Under the pieces are notes generated by a model. That model was not told where the DNA came from. It searched no databases and worked only from the letters and a program-made list of their open reading frames with translations. 64,000 nucleotides of DNA from UBA685 sp049890115 (GTDB lineage Bacteria > Pseudomonadota > Alphaproteobacteria > Puniceispirillales > Puniceispirillaceae), in NCBI GenBank assembly GCA_049890115.1, contig JBMHCC010000007.1, forward strand, positions 1 to 64,000. Reading direction: 5' to 3'. Below, one piece after another: positions 1 through 8,612 of this stretch (positions within the stretch are counted from its first letter, which is position 1; each line of letters starts with the position of its first letter). Made by a program: the position numbers and the translations under genes.

Positions 1-234
1 CACCCTGATGAGTGCATTGATTGCGGTGTTTGTGAGCCAGAATGCCCGCCAGAAGCGATTTTGCCAGATTCTGAGCCAGGGGCGCAGGCATGGTTGACTT
101 TGAATAAAGATATGTCTGAAAAATGGCCTAATATCGGACAAAAAATAGATGCGATGCCAAATGCTGATGCTATGCAGGATGAAGATGGCAAGTTCGATAA
201 ATATTTCACCGAAAACCCTGGTAGTGGCGCTTAG
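1..234 (+). CDS. fdxA: 7Fe-8S ferredoxin FdxA, C-terminal part (5' end outside window)
   Basis: The frame is open from base 1 and ends at TAG 232-234, giving 77 residues. It begins inside the second cluster motif: HPDECIDCGVCEPECP, the CxxCxxCxxxCP pattern that binds a [4Fe-4S] cluster. After it comes the long C-terminal tail typical of the FdxA type (conserved WP and a DGK segment before the end). FdxA is a small cytoplasmic electron carrier; the 3Fe-4S half is missing only because the window starts late. In many alphaproteobacteria fdxA lies just before a carD gene, as here. The assignment rests on the motif and this neighbourhood. Confidence 0.9.
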   Translation, partial: HPDECIDCGVCEPECPPEAILPDSEPGAQAWLTLNKDMSEKWPNIGQKIDAMPNADAMQDEDGKFDKYFTENPGSGA

Positions 235-426
235 GTCATCTCTGCTGCGCTTATCTTGCTAGGGTGATTTGATTAAATGGTCATTTTATGTTACCCTGCG
301 CGCTAAGATATTGCCGGATAAGCAGAAATCCGTGCTGGTTTATTGGACTTATTTTATAACCGCTAAAAAATCGAAACAAACCCTTGCAGATATCATGTGG
401 GGTTTTGTGAGAAAGTTGTGAACAAA

Positions 427-930
427 ATGGCAAAAAAACAAGAACTTTCCTATGAAGATGGCGACTTTGTTGTTTATCCAACCCACGGTGTTGGTCGCAT
501 TCTAGGAACTGAAACTAGCAAAGTGGCAGGTATGGAAGTCACAATGCTTGTTATTCGCTTTGAACAAGACAGAATGACATTGCGTGTGCCGATGGAAAAA
601 GCCATTTCGCTTGGTCTTCGTACATTATCATCTTCCAAGCAAATGGATGATGCCATTGAGACCTTGCAAACAAAAGCCAAAATCCGCCGCACTATGTGGT
701 CACGCCGTGCACAGGAATATGAAGCCAAAATTAAATCAGGTGATCCTGTTGCTATTGCAGAAGTTGTCCGTGATTTGCGTAAAAAAGACTCAGCAACTGA
801 GCAATCTTACTCAGAACGTCAAATGTATCAGGCTGCCCTTGAGCGTTTGGCACGTGAATATGCTGCTATTCAAGATATTGATCAGGAATCAGCAGCAGAT
901 AAGCTTGAAGATATCATGGATGCTGCCTAA
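427..930 (+). CDS. carD: CarD/CdnL family RNA polymerase-binding regulator
   Basis: A 167-residue protein. The N-terminal CarD/TRCF-like RNA polymerase interaction domain is marked by GDFVVYPTHGVGRI (about residues 12-25), followed by the helical C-terminal domain rich in charged residues (KIRRTMWSRRAQEYEAKI). Family members bind the RNA polymerase beta subunit and stabilise open complexes, often at rRNA promoters. An in-frame ATG at 397 would add ten residues, but the start at 427 gives the usual MAKK-type family N-terminus, so I chose it. The gene ends at a clear hairpin terminator and stands alone. Confidence 0.9.
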   Translation: MAKKQELSYEDGDFVVYPTHGVGRILGTETSKVAGMEVTMLVIRFEQDRMTLRVPMEKAISLGLRTLSSSKQMDDAIETLQTKAKIRRTMWSRRAQEYEAKIKSGDPVAIAEVVRDLRKKDSATEQSYSERQMYQAALERLAREYAAIQDIDQESAADKLEDIMDAA

Positions 931-989
931 CACTGTTTTTGCTGTGATTTATATCTAGCATCCCACAATATGAAATAGCCTTATCGAAG

Positions 990-1020
990 CCGGCAGAAAC
1001 TGATCTGCCGGTTTTTTTTT
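990..1020 (+). terminator. Rho-independent terminator after carD
   Basis: The stem CCGGCAG (990-996) pairs with CTGCCGG (1005-1011) around an 8-base loop and is followed directly by nine T residues (1012-1020). It lies about 60 bases after the carD stop and before the sigma-32 gene, so it separates the two units. Confidence 0.9.
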
Positions 1021-1075
1021 GACGTAGAGATCCAAAAGAAAAGGGGTTGGCGCATCGGAGGAAAGAGGCTGTCAC

Positions 1076-1963
1076 ATGTCTGTCACTATTGGCACGGAAA
1101 CCCGTCAATCAGATAATCGCTATATTCGAAAGGCGATGGCGCAACCATTGCTTGAGCGTGAATATGAGGTGGAGTTAGCTGAAAAATGGCGCGACCATGA
1201 TGATGCCAAAGCCATGCATGATTTGGTGATGGCCTATGCGAGGCTTGTGGTATCAGCCGCCGCCAAATATCGTCACTATGGCCTGGCAAATGGCGACCTC
1301 ATCCAAGAAGGCAATATTGGCCTGATGCAAGCTGCCAAACGTTTTGACCCTGATAAAGGTGTTCGCTTTTCAACTTATGCTGCTTGGTGGATTAGAGCAT
1401 CAATCCAAGATTATATTTTGCGAAATTGGTCGATAGTTCGTACAGGCACAACAGCAGCTCATAAATCTTTATTTTTTAAATTACGCCGTGTGCGTGCCAA
1501 AATCGGTGAAGCTGATGGTGGGCCTTTATCAAGTGAAGGGCGCCAGAAAATTGCCGAAACGATTGGCGTTAATGTCAAAGATGTTGAGATAATGGAACAG
1601 CGTCTATCTGGTCCTGATGCATCATTGAATGCGACAATTGCATCAGAAGGCGAAAATGAAGCTCAGGATTTCCTAGCAGATACCAGACCATCACCAGAAC
1701 AAGTTGTTATTGATTTCCATGATGAGGCTGTTTTGTCGAAATGGCTTAATCAAGCGATGGGTGAATTATCAGCCAGAGAACGTATGATCATTGCCAAACG
1801 CCGCCTAACTGAAGAAGGGGCTACCTTGGAAGAATTAGGCCGTGTTTTGGGCATCTCTAAAGAACGTGTCCGCCAGCTTGAACATCGCGCTTTGAGGAAA
1901 ATGCGCGCCTGTTTGGAAGATAAGCATGAGACACCGCTAGAATTATTAGGTCATATCTCTTAA
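1076..1963 (+). CDS. rpoH: RNA polymerase sigma-32 (RpoH) family heat-shock sigma factor
   Basis: A 295-residue sigma-70 family group 3 protein of normal RpoH length. Region 2.2 core-binding sequence GDLIQEGNIGL lies at about residues 73-83 and region 2.4 FSTYAAWWIR at 98-107. The region 4 helix-turn-helix (TLEELGRVLGISKERVRQLEHRA) lies at about 250-272. GGAGGAAAGAGG at 1057-1068 supplies the ribosome binding site for ATG 1076. Alphaproteobacteria often carry two RpoH paralogues with partly different stress regulons; the sequence alone does not tell me which this is. It lies alone after the carD terminator. Confidence 0.9.
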   Translation: MSVTIGTETRQSDNRYIRKAMAQPLLEREYEVELAEKWRDHDDAKAMHDLVMAYARLVVSAAAKYRHYGLANGDLIQEGNIGLMQAAKRFDPDKGVRFSTYAAWWIRASIQDYILRNWSIVRTGTTAAHKSLFFKLRRVRAKIGEADGGPLSSEGRQKIAETIGVNVKDVEIMEQRLSGPDASLNATIASEGENEAQDFLADTRPSPEQVVIDFHDEAVLSKWLNQAMGELSARERMIIAKRRLTEEGATLEELGRVLGISKERVRQLEHRALRKMRACLEDKHETPLELLGHIS

Positions 1964-2011
1964 TTTAGGTATGTTTTAACAAGCACGCAACGGAGCTGTT
2001 AGACTGATAAC

Positions 2012-2965
2012 ATGCCGCATCCTTACGAAGAAATTAGCCGCCTACATGCGCCGGTTCAGCCATTTGATAAAGGCTATCTAATCCGCGGCAATCATCATAT
2101 TTATTATGAGCAAAGCGGTAATCCAGAAGGAATACCGGTTTTATTCTTGCATGGTGGCCCTGGGGCGGGCTGTTCACCAGCCCATCGGCGTCTTTTTAAT
2201 CCAAAACGTTATCGCGCTATTTTATTTGATCAGCGTGGATGCGGTAAATCAACGCCCTATGCCACTATTGAAGATAATACAACGCAAGAATTAACAGACG
2301 ATATTGAAGCGTTGCGCATCGAGCTTGGCATCGAAAAAATGATTATCTTTGGCGGTAGTTGGGGGTCAACCCTAGGGCTTTGCTACGGCATTGCTTATCC
2401 GCAAAATTGCCTTGGTTTTGTGTTGCGCGGTATTTTCCTTGGTACAGATGCTGAGGTACAGTGGTTTTTATATGAAATGGGACGTTTTTTCCCAGAGGCT
2501 TCTGAGGCATTTCAGAACTTCCTGCCAGCTAGTGAGCGTGATGATTTGCTAGATGGCTATTACCGGCGGCTATCTGGTCTTTCCAGTGGTGAAGCGCTTG
2601 CCGCTGCCCAGCATTGGGCGGCCTATGAAAATAGCTGTGCAACGCTGGTTGCCGAGGCACGAGGTGCGGGACAGGGGGCATTATCAATCGCTTTGATCGA
2701 GGCTCATTATTTCAAACATAATTGTTTTCTCGAGCCAGATTATATCCTAAATCATGTCAAAACCATCAGCCATTTGCCTTCGGTAATTGTCAATGGCCGT
2801 CATGATGTGATTTGCCCGCCTTTTTCAGCTCGCAAACTAGCTGAATTATGGGGAGATGCTGCCACTTTACAACTGATAGATGATGCTGGTCACTCAGCTT
2901 TTGAAGCTGGCATTTTATCTGCATTGCTAAAAGGGCTAGATAAAGTCGCACTAAATCTGGCATAA
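2012..2965 (+). CDS. pip: Proline iminopeptidase (alpha/beta hydrolase, S33 family)
   Basis: A 317-residue cytoplasmic serine peptidase that removes N-terminal proline. The oxyanion-hole motif HGGPG is at residues 47-51, DQRGCGKS at 73-80, and the nucleophile elbow GGSWGS at 114-119 with Ser116. The acid and histidine are probably in NGRHDVICP and DDAGHSAFE near the C-terminus. Length and motif spacing match the S33 prolyl aminopeptidases. It starts 48 bases after rpoH, so it may be read from the same transcript. Confidence 0.92.
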   Translation: MPHPYEEISRLHAPVQPFDKGYLIRGNHHIYYEQSGNPEGIPVLFLHGGPGAGCSPAHRRLFNPKRYRAILFDQRGCGKSTPYATIEDNTTQELTDDIEALRIELGIEKMIIFGGSWGSTLGLCYGIAYPQNCLGFVLRGIFLGTDAEVQWFLYEMGRFFPEASEAFQNFLPASERDDLLDGYYRRLSGLSSGEALAAAQHWAAYENSCATLVAEARGAGQGALSIALIEAHYFKHNCFLEPDYILNHVKTISHLPSVIVNGRHDVICPPFSARKLAELWGDAATLQLIDDAGHSAFEAGILSALLKGLDKVALNLA

Positions 2966-3081
2966 TCATAGCGGCAGATTGGACCGCCAGTTTGCTTCAT
3001 CCTTAATGAATGTTGTTATTATTGCGTTAATGCAGTAATCAACCTAAGGTAATGAGTAGTGACAAAATAGGGCGAGTGCAC

Positions 3082-3540
3082 ATGGTTTCAGAGGACAAGC
3101 AAGATCGTAATTATCGCGTAACCAATAATAATGCGGTTGATGTTCATGTTGGCAAGCGTATCAGATTACGCCGTACCTTACTTGGCATGTCGCAAGAACA
3201 GCTTGGTGCATCTCTTAATATTACCTTCCAGCAGGTGCAAAAATATGAAAGAGGGGCAAACCGCGTCAGTGCCTCACGCCTATGGGATATCAGTCAAATT
3301 ATTGATGTGCCAATTAGCTATTTTTTCGAAGATATGACCGATGATACCAAACGCTCTAGCCCGCGCCGTGTATCTGGCGGTGATGTTGTGCCAGATGAAC
3401 CAGAAGAGTTAAAAGATCCAATGGCACGCCGTGAAACTTTGGAGCTGGTGCGCACCTATTATTCTATTGAACAGCCTATTGTCAGACGCCGCATCTCTGA
3501 AATGGTGAAATCAATCGCTGTGACTATAAAAGGCGAATAA
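3082..3540 (+). CDS. XRE-family helix-turn-helix transcriptional regulator
   Basis: A Cro/CI-type DNA-binding protein of 152 residues. The HTH (VGKRIRLRRTLLGMSQEQLG, then the recognition helix ITFQQVQKYERG) is near the N-terminus, and a C-terminal helical region (DPMARRETLELVRTYYSI) probably dimerises. This is the common alphaproteobacterial form of about 130-150 residues; its targets are not known from sequence. An ATG at 3052 is in frame, but its AAGGT sits only one base away, whereas ATG 3082 has AGGGCG at 3069-3074 with good spacing. It precedes xseB by 12 bases and probably starts that operon. Confidence 0.85.
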   Translation: MVSEDKQDRNYRVTNNNAVDVHVGKRIRLRRTLLGMSQEQLGASLNITFQQVQKYERGANRVSASRLWDISQIIDVPISYFFEDMTDDTKRSSPRRVSGGDVVPDEPEELKDPMARRETLELVRTYYSIEQPIVRRRISEMVKSIAVTIKGE

Positions 3541-3552
3541 GGAATTTCAAAT

Positions 3553-3798
3553 ATGTCACAAGACCAAGAACTGAGTTTTGAAGAGGCGTTGCGCCAGCTA
3601 GAGGACATCGTTACCACCTTAGAGAGAGGTGATATCAGCCTTGATGATGCGATAGCAGCCTATGAAAAAGGCACAGAATTAAAGGCGCATTGTCAAAAGC
3701 GGCTTGAAGAAGCACGTCTGAAGGTCGAAAAAATTGACGTGCCACAATCTGGTAGCACGCCGCAATCAGCGCACCCTTTCGATCCAGCAAGTCAATAA
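3553..3798 (+). CDS. xseB: Exodeoxyribonuclease VII small subunit
   Basis: An 81-residue protein with the XseB pattern: SFEEALRQLEDIVTTLERGDISLDDAIAAYEKG, followed by a charged helix (LEEARLKVEKID). XseB is the helical small subunit that binds XseA to form the single-strand-specific exonuclease VII in the cytoplasm. The ribosome binding site AAGGAA lies about 10 bases before ATG. xseB upstream of ispA and dxs is a widely conserved bacterial order. XseA is not in this window. Confidence 0.93.
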   Translation: MSQDQELSFEEALRQLEDIVTTLERGDISLDDAIAAYEKGTELKAHCQKRLEEARLKVEKIDVPQSGSTPQSAHPFDPASQ

Positions 3799-3803
3799 GG
3801 TAA

Positions 3804-4736
3804 ATGAGTGTGAGCGATAAGGTTGCACCAATCTCATCCATTATTGCTGATGACGCGAAACAGGTTTCAGCATTTTTAGAGACCTATTTTGCCGATAAAA
3901 CAGGCCCTGCCAAACAGCTTTTGGCGGCGATGTCCTATGCCAGTCTTAATGGCGGCAAACGCATCAGAGCTTGCTTATGCCTGTCAGCTGCCAGATTAGT
4001 AGCCCCAGATGATGAGCAGGCATTAGATAGGGCCATTATCGCAGCAGCAGCGCTTGAGATGGTTCATGCCTATTCGCTGGTTCATGATGATTTGCCGGCC
4101 ATGGATGATGCTGATTTGCGCCGCGGGGTGGCTGCCACACATGTCGCTTTTGATGAGGCAACTGCTATTTTGGCTGGTGATGCGCTTCAAACAGAAGCGT
4201 TTGATTTGTTGGCAACACCGCATCATGGTTTATCTGCTGAAAATGCGCTCACTCTTGTGAAAATTCTAGCATCAGCTTCAGGTGTGGATGGTATGGCAGG
4301 TGGTCAGATGCTTGATTTGCTGGCTGATGAACGCGCAGCTGCTGGTCAGGCATTATCGCAATCTGAAACAGAGATTATGCAAGCCATGAAAACAGGCGCG
4401 CTGATTATTGCAGCCCCTATGATGGGGGCCATAGCCGCTGGTGCCTCAGATGATGTCATTTCAGATTTGCGTGATTTTGCAACGCCGCTTGGTCTGGCCT
4501 TTCAAATTGCTGATGATTTACTTGATGTCACAGCTGATGATGAGGTTGCTGGTAAGCCTGTCGGACGTGATAAAGAACAAGGCAAAGCCAGCTTTATTGA
4601 TTTTTATGGTGTTGATGGCGCACGCCAGATGGCAGCTGATTTAATGGCAAAAAGTGTTGCGGCACTTGCCCCATATCACGAAAAATCAGCACCGCTTCGT
4701 CAAATTGCGCATTTTGTGATAAACCGTTCACACTAA
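3804..4736 (+). CDS. ispA: Farnesyl/geranyl diphosphate synthase (short-chain prenyl transferase)
   Basis: A 310-residue class I prenyltransferase that condenses IPP with DMAPP/GPP. It has GGKRIR at 50-55, the first aspartate-rich motif DDLPAMDD at 95-102, and the second, DDLLD, at about 237-241. The fifth residue before the first motif is part of HAYSLVHDD, typical of FPP synthases rather than long-chain enzymes. It starts 5 bases after xseB and is followed by dxs, so substrate supply and use are coupled in one operon. Confidence 0.93.
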   Translation: MSVSDKVAPISSIIADDAKQVSAFLETYFADKTGPAKQLLAAMSYASLNGGKRIRACLCLSAARLVAPDDEQALDRAIIAAAALEMVHAYSLVHDDLPAMDDADLRRGVAATHVAFDEATAILAGDALQTEAFDLLATPHHGLSAENALTLVKILASASGVDGMAGGQMLDLLADERAAAGQALSQSETEIMQAMKTGALIIAAPMMGAIAAGASDDVISDLRDFATPLGLAFQIADDLLDVTADDEVAGKPVGRDKEQGKASFIDFYGVDGARQMAADLMAKSVAALAPYHEKSAPLRQIAHFVINRSH

Positions 4737-4788
4737 ACAGAACGTATAGATTAATAACGACTAATTAAACAGGCCAGAGGGGGCAGGC

Positions 4789-6705
4789 TTGGCTCATAAA
4801 AAGACACCACTTCTTGATAACATTGCCAGCCTTGATGATTTGCGGCAGATGCATAGCTCATCATTACAGCAGCTAGCTGATGAAGTGCGTGATGAGATGA
4901 TTTCAGCTGTTTCGACCACTGGTGGGCATCTTGGTGCTGGTCTTGGCGTGGTTGAGCTGACTGTTGCCTTGCATTATGTGTTTAACACGCCGCATGATCG
5001 CCTTATTTGGGATGTGGGTCATCAGGCTTATCCTCACAAAATTCTGACAGGCAGGCGTGACAGAATTACCACATTACGTCAAAGAGATGGTTTGTCTGGC
5101 TTTACCAAACGTTCAGAATCAGAATTTGATCCCTTTGGTGCCGGTCATTCATCGACCTCTATTTCAGCAGGCTATGGCATGGCAGTTGCTCGTGATTTGC
5201 AACGCCGCTCTAATCATGTGATAGCTGTGATAGGTGATGGTGCGATGAGCGCTGGTATGGCCTATGAGGCGATGAATAATGCTGGCGCTGATGATTCTAA
5301 TCTGATTGTCATTCTCAATGATAATGATATGTCCATTGCCCAGCCTGTGGGGGCTTTGTCATCTTATCTTTCAACGCTGATCACCTCACGCCCTTATCAG
5401 TCTATTCGCGGCATAATGAAAGAAGTTGCCAGCCGCTTTCCCACTGAAATAGAGCAAACAGCAAGGCGTGCGCATTCACTTGCGAAAGAAATTGTTGGTG
5501 CGCAATCCCTGTTTTCCCAGCTTGGGTTTTTCCATATCGGTCCTGTTGATGGTCATGATATGAACCAGCTATTGCCTGTTTTGAAAAATCTGAAAGATGG
5601 TGATGTCACAGGCCCTGTATTGGTGCATGTGGTCACTGAAAAGGGCAAGGGCCATCCTTTTGGTGGGCCATCTTTAGAAAAATATCATGCTGTGCCAAAA
5701 TTCGATGTGGTTACTGGCGAGCAGATGAAACCTGCTAGCAATGTACCAAATTATACATCTGTCTTTGCCCAAGAGCTGATAAAGCTGGCTGATAATGATG
5801 ATAAGGTTGTGGCTATCACAGCTGCTATGCCATCTGGTACAGGTTTGGATAAGGTGAAAAAGGCGCATCCAAAGCGCGTTTTTGATGTTGGTATTGCAGA
5901 ACAGCATGCTGTGACATTTGCCGCTGGTATGGCAACCGAAGGGCTGAAGCCATTTGTTGCGATATATTCGACCTTTTTACAGCGTGGTTATGATCAGCTT
6001 GTTCATGATGTGGCAATTCAAAATCTGCCTGTACGCTTTATCATTGATAGGGCAGGGCTAGTTGGTGCAGATGGGGCAACACATGGCGGCGTGTTTGATC
6101 TGGCCTTTTTGTCATGCCTGCCAAATATGATGATTATGTGCCCATCTGATGAAATCGAACTATCAGCTATGATGAAGCTGGCATGTGATTATGATAATGG
6201 GCCTTGTGCGTTGCGCTTTCCACGTGGTGAGGCAAGAGGCATTGCAGAGCCTGAAATAGCAGCTGTTGAAATTGGTAAAGGCAGGATTATCCAGCAAGGC
6301 AGTGATGTTGCTATCTTATCTCTTGGTGTGATTATAGAAGAGGCTGAAATAGCAGCAAAGCAGCTGGCACAAAACGGGCTGTCAGTCACATTGGCAGATG
6401 CCCGTTTTGCAAAGCCTTTTGATAAAAAGATGCTGGCTGATCTTATCGCCTCTCATCAGATGCTACTAATTGTTGAAGAAGGAAGCCCTGGCGGTTTTTC
6501 AGCGCATATCATGCAATATTTGGCCAATGAAGGCTTGTTATCATCTGATTGTGCTATCAGGGTTGCGATGATAGCTGATGCTTATATCGATCATAATGAC
6601 AGAGCTGGTCAGCTGGCCGAAGCTGGCATTGATGCTAATGCGATTGTAAAACTTGTCACAGATACGTTGTCATCATCATCTGATGTAAAGGCGATGCAAT
6701 CATAA
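4789..6705 (+). CDS. dxs: 1-deoxy-D-xylulose-5-phosphate synthase
   Basis: A 638-residue thiamine diphosphate enzyme that joins pyruvate and glyceraldehyde 3-phosphate, the entry step of the MEP isoprenoid pathway. Motifs seen are the active-site GGHLG (45-49), the ThDP/Mg site GDGAMSAG (149-156) with its NDND continuation, and a C-terminal transketolase-like half with VGIAEQHAVTFAAG. The predicted start is TTG at 4789, preceded by AGAGGGGG at 4776-4783 with 5-base spacing; there is no in-frame ATG at a sensible position. The weak TTG start may limit expression. It belongs to the xseB-ispA-dxs-tlyA operon. Confidence 0.95.
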   Translation: MAHKKTPLLDNIASLDDLRQMHSSSLQQLADEVRDEMISAVSTTGGHLGAGLGVVELTVALHYVFNTPHDRLIWDVGHQAYPHKILTGRRDRITTLRQRDGLSGFTKRSESEFDPFGAGHSSTSISAGYGMAVARDLQRRSNHVIAVIGDGAMSAGMAYEAMNNAGADDSNLIVILNDNDMSIAQPVGALSSYLSTLITSRPYQSIRGIMKEVASRFPTEIEQTARRAHSLAKEIVGAQSLFSQLGFFHIGPVDGHDMNQLLPVLKNLKDGDVTGPVLVHVVTEKGKGHPFGGPSLEKYHAVPKFDVVTGEQMKPASNVPNYTSVFAQELIKLADNDDKVVAITAAMPSGTGLDKVKKAHPKRVFDVGIAEQHAVTFAAGMATEGLKPFVAIYSTFLQRGYDQLVHDVAIQNLPVRFIIDRAGLVGADGATHGGVFDLAFLSCLPNMMIMCPSDEIELSAMMKLACDYDNGPCALRFPRGEARGIAEPEIAAVEIGKGRIIQQGSDVAILSLGVIIEEAEIAAKQLAQNGLSVTLADARFAKPFDKKMLADLIASHQMLLIVEEGSPGGFSAHIMQYLANEGLLSSDCAIRVAMIADAYIDHNDRAGQLAEAGIDANAIVKLVTDTLSSSSDVKAMQS

Positions 6706-6765
6706 TTATCAGATAATCTTAGTACAGGGGAGCCTTGCCCCTTATTTGGTTTCAAGGCGATGTGA

Positions 6766-7509
6766 GTGTGGGTGGTAATGCGTGCTGATTTGTGGCTGGT
6801 TGAAAAGAAGTTGGTAGCCAGCCGGCAAAAAGCAAAAGAGCTGATTGATACTGGTGCTGTCACAGCTGATGGCATCATTGTTAAAAAAGCAAGTCAATCA
6901 TTGGCTGATAATGCCCAAATTATGATTGATAGCCCGTTACAAGATTGGGTTAGCCGCGGTGCGCTTAAGCTTATTGGCGGCCTGAAAGTCTTTCCCCAAA
7001 TTACGGTTGCGGATAAAATATGCCTTGATCTGGGGGCAAGCACAGGTGGGTTTACCGATGTGTTGCTTGCCAATCAGGCAGCTCATGTCACCGCTATTGA
7101 TGTTGGTCACGGCCAATTAGCTGAAAAATTACTTCACCATCCCTCTGTCACATCTTTGGAAAAGACAAATGTCAGATATCTAACAGCAGAAATGCTGCCT
7201 GATAGATTTCATCTGATAGTATGTGATCTATCATTTATATCCCTAACGATAGCATTGCCTGCTATTTTGCGTCTTGCCCCCAAGGGCTGCCAGCTTTTGG
7301 CATTGGTCAAGCCACAATTTGAGGTTGGCCGCTCTGGTCTTGATAAGGGCGGCATTGTCAAGGATAGGGCTTTGCGCGAGCAGGCGCTTAGCGATGTCTG
7401 CGATTTCATTGCAACAGAAGGCTGGCAAGTATTAGGCCGTGCTGATAGCCCTATTACAGGTCCTGATGGCAATCATGAATATTTGATAGCCGCCCAAAAA
7501 ACAGGCTAG
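6766..7509 (+). CDS. tlyA: TlyA-family rRNA 2'-O-methyltransferase (hemolysin A family)
   Basis: About 247 residues: an N-terminal S4 RNA-binding domain (LWLVEKKLVASRQKAKELI) and an FtsJ-like SAM-dependent methyltransferase domain with SAM motif DLGASTGGFTD. TlyA proteins methylate riboses of 16S/23S rRNA; the older hemolysin name is misleading. GTG 6766 has AAGGCGA at good distance, while ATG 6778 would give the common family N-terminus MRADLWL; either is possible. It is the last gene of the xseB-ispA-dxs operon. Its TAG overlaps the stop of convergent aroC in a shared CTAG (7506-7509). Confidence 0.9.
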   Translation: MWVVMRADLWLVEKKLVASRQKAKELIDTGAVTADGIIVKKASQSLADNAQIMIDSPLQDWVSRGALKLIGGLKVFPQITVADKICLDLGASTGGFTDVLLANQAAHVTAIDVGHGQLAEKLLHHPSVTSLEKTNVRYLTAEMLPDRFHLIVCDLSFISLTIALPAILRLAPKGCQLLALVKPQFEVGRSGLDKGGIVKDRALREQALSDVCDFIATEGWQVLGRADSPITGPDGNHEYLIAAQKTG

Positions 7510-8606
7510 TTACCAAAGCTATCAAGGCCGCATTGCGCATGATGGCGCATAAGCTGGTCAAGCAGGACAATCGCCATCATGGCTTCAGCCACTGGAACAC
7601 CTCTGATGCCAACGCATGGGTCATGTCGGCCTTTGGTGCGCACCTCAACTTCCTTGCCGTCATTATCAAGCGATTTACGCGGCGTTAAAATAGAAGAGGT
7701 TGGTTTAATGGCAATGCGAACTGTCACAGGTTGACCTGATGAGATGCCGCCCAAGATGCCGCCAGCATGATTTGACGTGAAATCAGGCTGACCGTCAACA
7801 AGACGCATTTCATCACCAGCGAGTGTGCCATCTAGGGCTGCTAAATCAAAACCAGAGCCAATCTCAACACCTTTTACCGCATTGATAGACATCATGGCAG
7901 ACGCTAATTCAGCATCTAATTTGCCATAGAGAGGCTGGCCTAATCCTGCTGGTATGCCTGTTGCTGTGATTTCAACGATAGCACCAGCTGATGAGCCGCT
8001 TTTGCGCACCTCATCCAGATAAGTCTCCCAGTCTTTCGCAGCTTGCTTATCAGCACAGAAAAACGGGTTATTATTAATTTCTGATTTATCGAAATGATCG
8101 CGATTAATCTTATGAGGGCCAATCTGAACGACAGACCCTGTTATGGCAAAATCAGCACCTAAGAAATGGCGCAATGCAATATCAGCAATCGCACCAGCTG
8201 CCACTCTAACAGCTGTTTCTCTGGCTGATGATCGCCCGCCACCGCGATAATCACGGATGCCATATTTCGCCTGATAGGTATAATCAGCATGACCAGGGCG
8301 GAATTGTTTTGCAATTTCACCATAATCTTTCGAACGCTGATCTGTATTTTTGATAATCAGGCTGATAGGCGTGCCTGTGGTGCGCCCCTCAAAAGTACCT
8401 GATAGGATCTCAACCTGATCAGCTTCTTGTCTTTGTGTCACAAAGCGTGACTGTCCTGGCCGCCGCCTATCCAGATAGGGCTGAATATCAGCTTCTGTCA
8501 AAGGCAGATTCGGCGGCACATTATCGACAATACAGCCAATCGCCTTGCCATGGCTTTCACCAAAGCTGGTAAAGGAGAATAAAGAACCAAAGCTATTATC
8601 TGACAT
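7506..8606 (-). CDS. aroC: Chorismate synthase
   Basis: A 366-residue FMN-dependent lyase that turns 5-enolpyruvylshikimate 3-phosphate into chorismate, the last shikimate-pathway step. Near the N-terminus is SFGESHGKAIGCIVDNVPP with the active-site histidine. RPGHADYTYQAKYGIRDYRG and GGGRSSARETA follow, then the C-terminal RHDPCVGIRGVPVAEAM. Length and motifs are normal. It starts 6 bases after fabI on the same strand and is almost certainly co-transcribed with it. It is convergent with tlyA, sharing four bases. Confidence 0.96.
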   Translation of the reverse strand: MSDNSFGSLFSFTSFGESHGKAIGCIVDNVPPNLPLTEADIQPYLDRRRPGQSRFVTQRQEADQVEILSGTFEGRTTGTPISLIIKNTDQRSKDYGEIAKQFRPGHADYTYQAKYGIRDYRGGGRSSARETAVRVAAGAIADIALRHFLGADFAITGSVVQIGPHKINRDHFDKSEINNNPFFCADKQAAKDWETYLDEVRKSGSSAGAIVEITATGIPAGLGQPLYGKLDAELASAMMSINAVKGVEIGSGFDLAALDGTLAGDEMRLVDGQPDFTSNHAGGILGGISSGQPVTVRIAIKPTSSILTPRKSLDNDGKEVEVRTKGRHDPCVGIRGVPVAEAMMAIVLLDQLMRHHAQCGLDSFGN

Positions 8607-8612
8607 GGTGCG

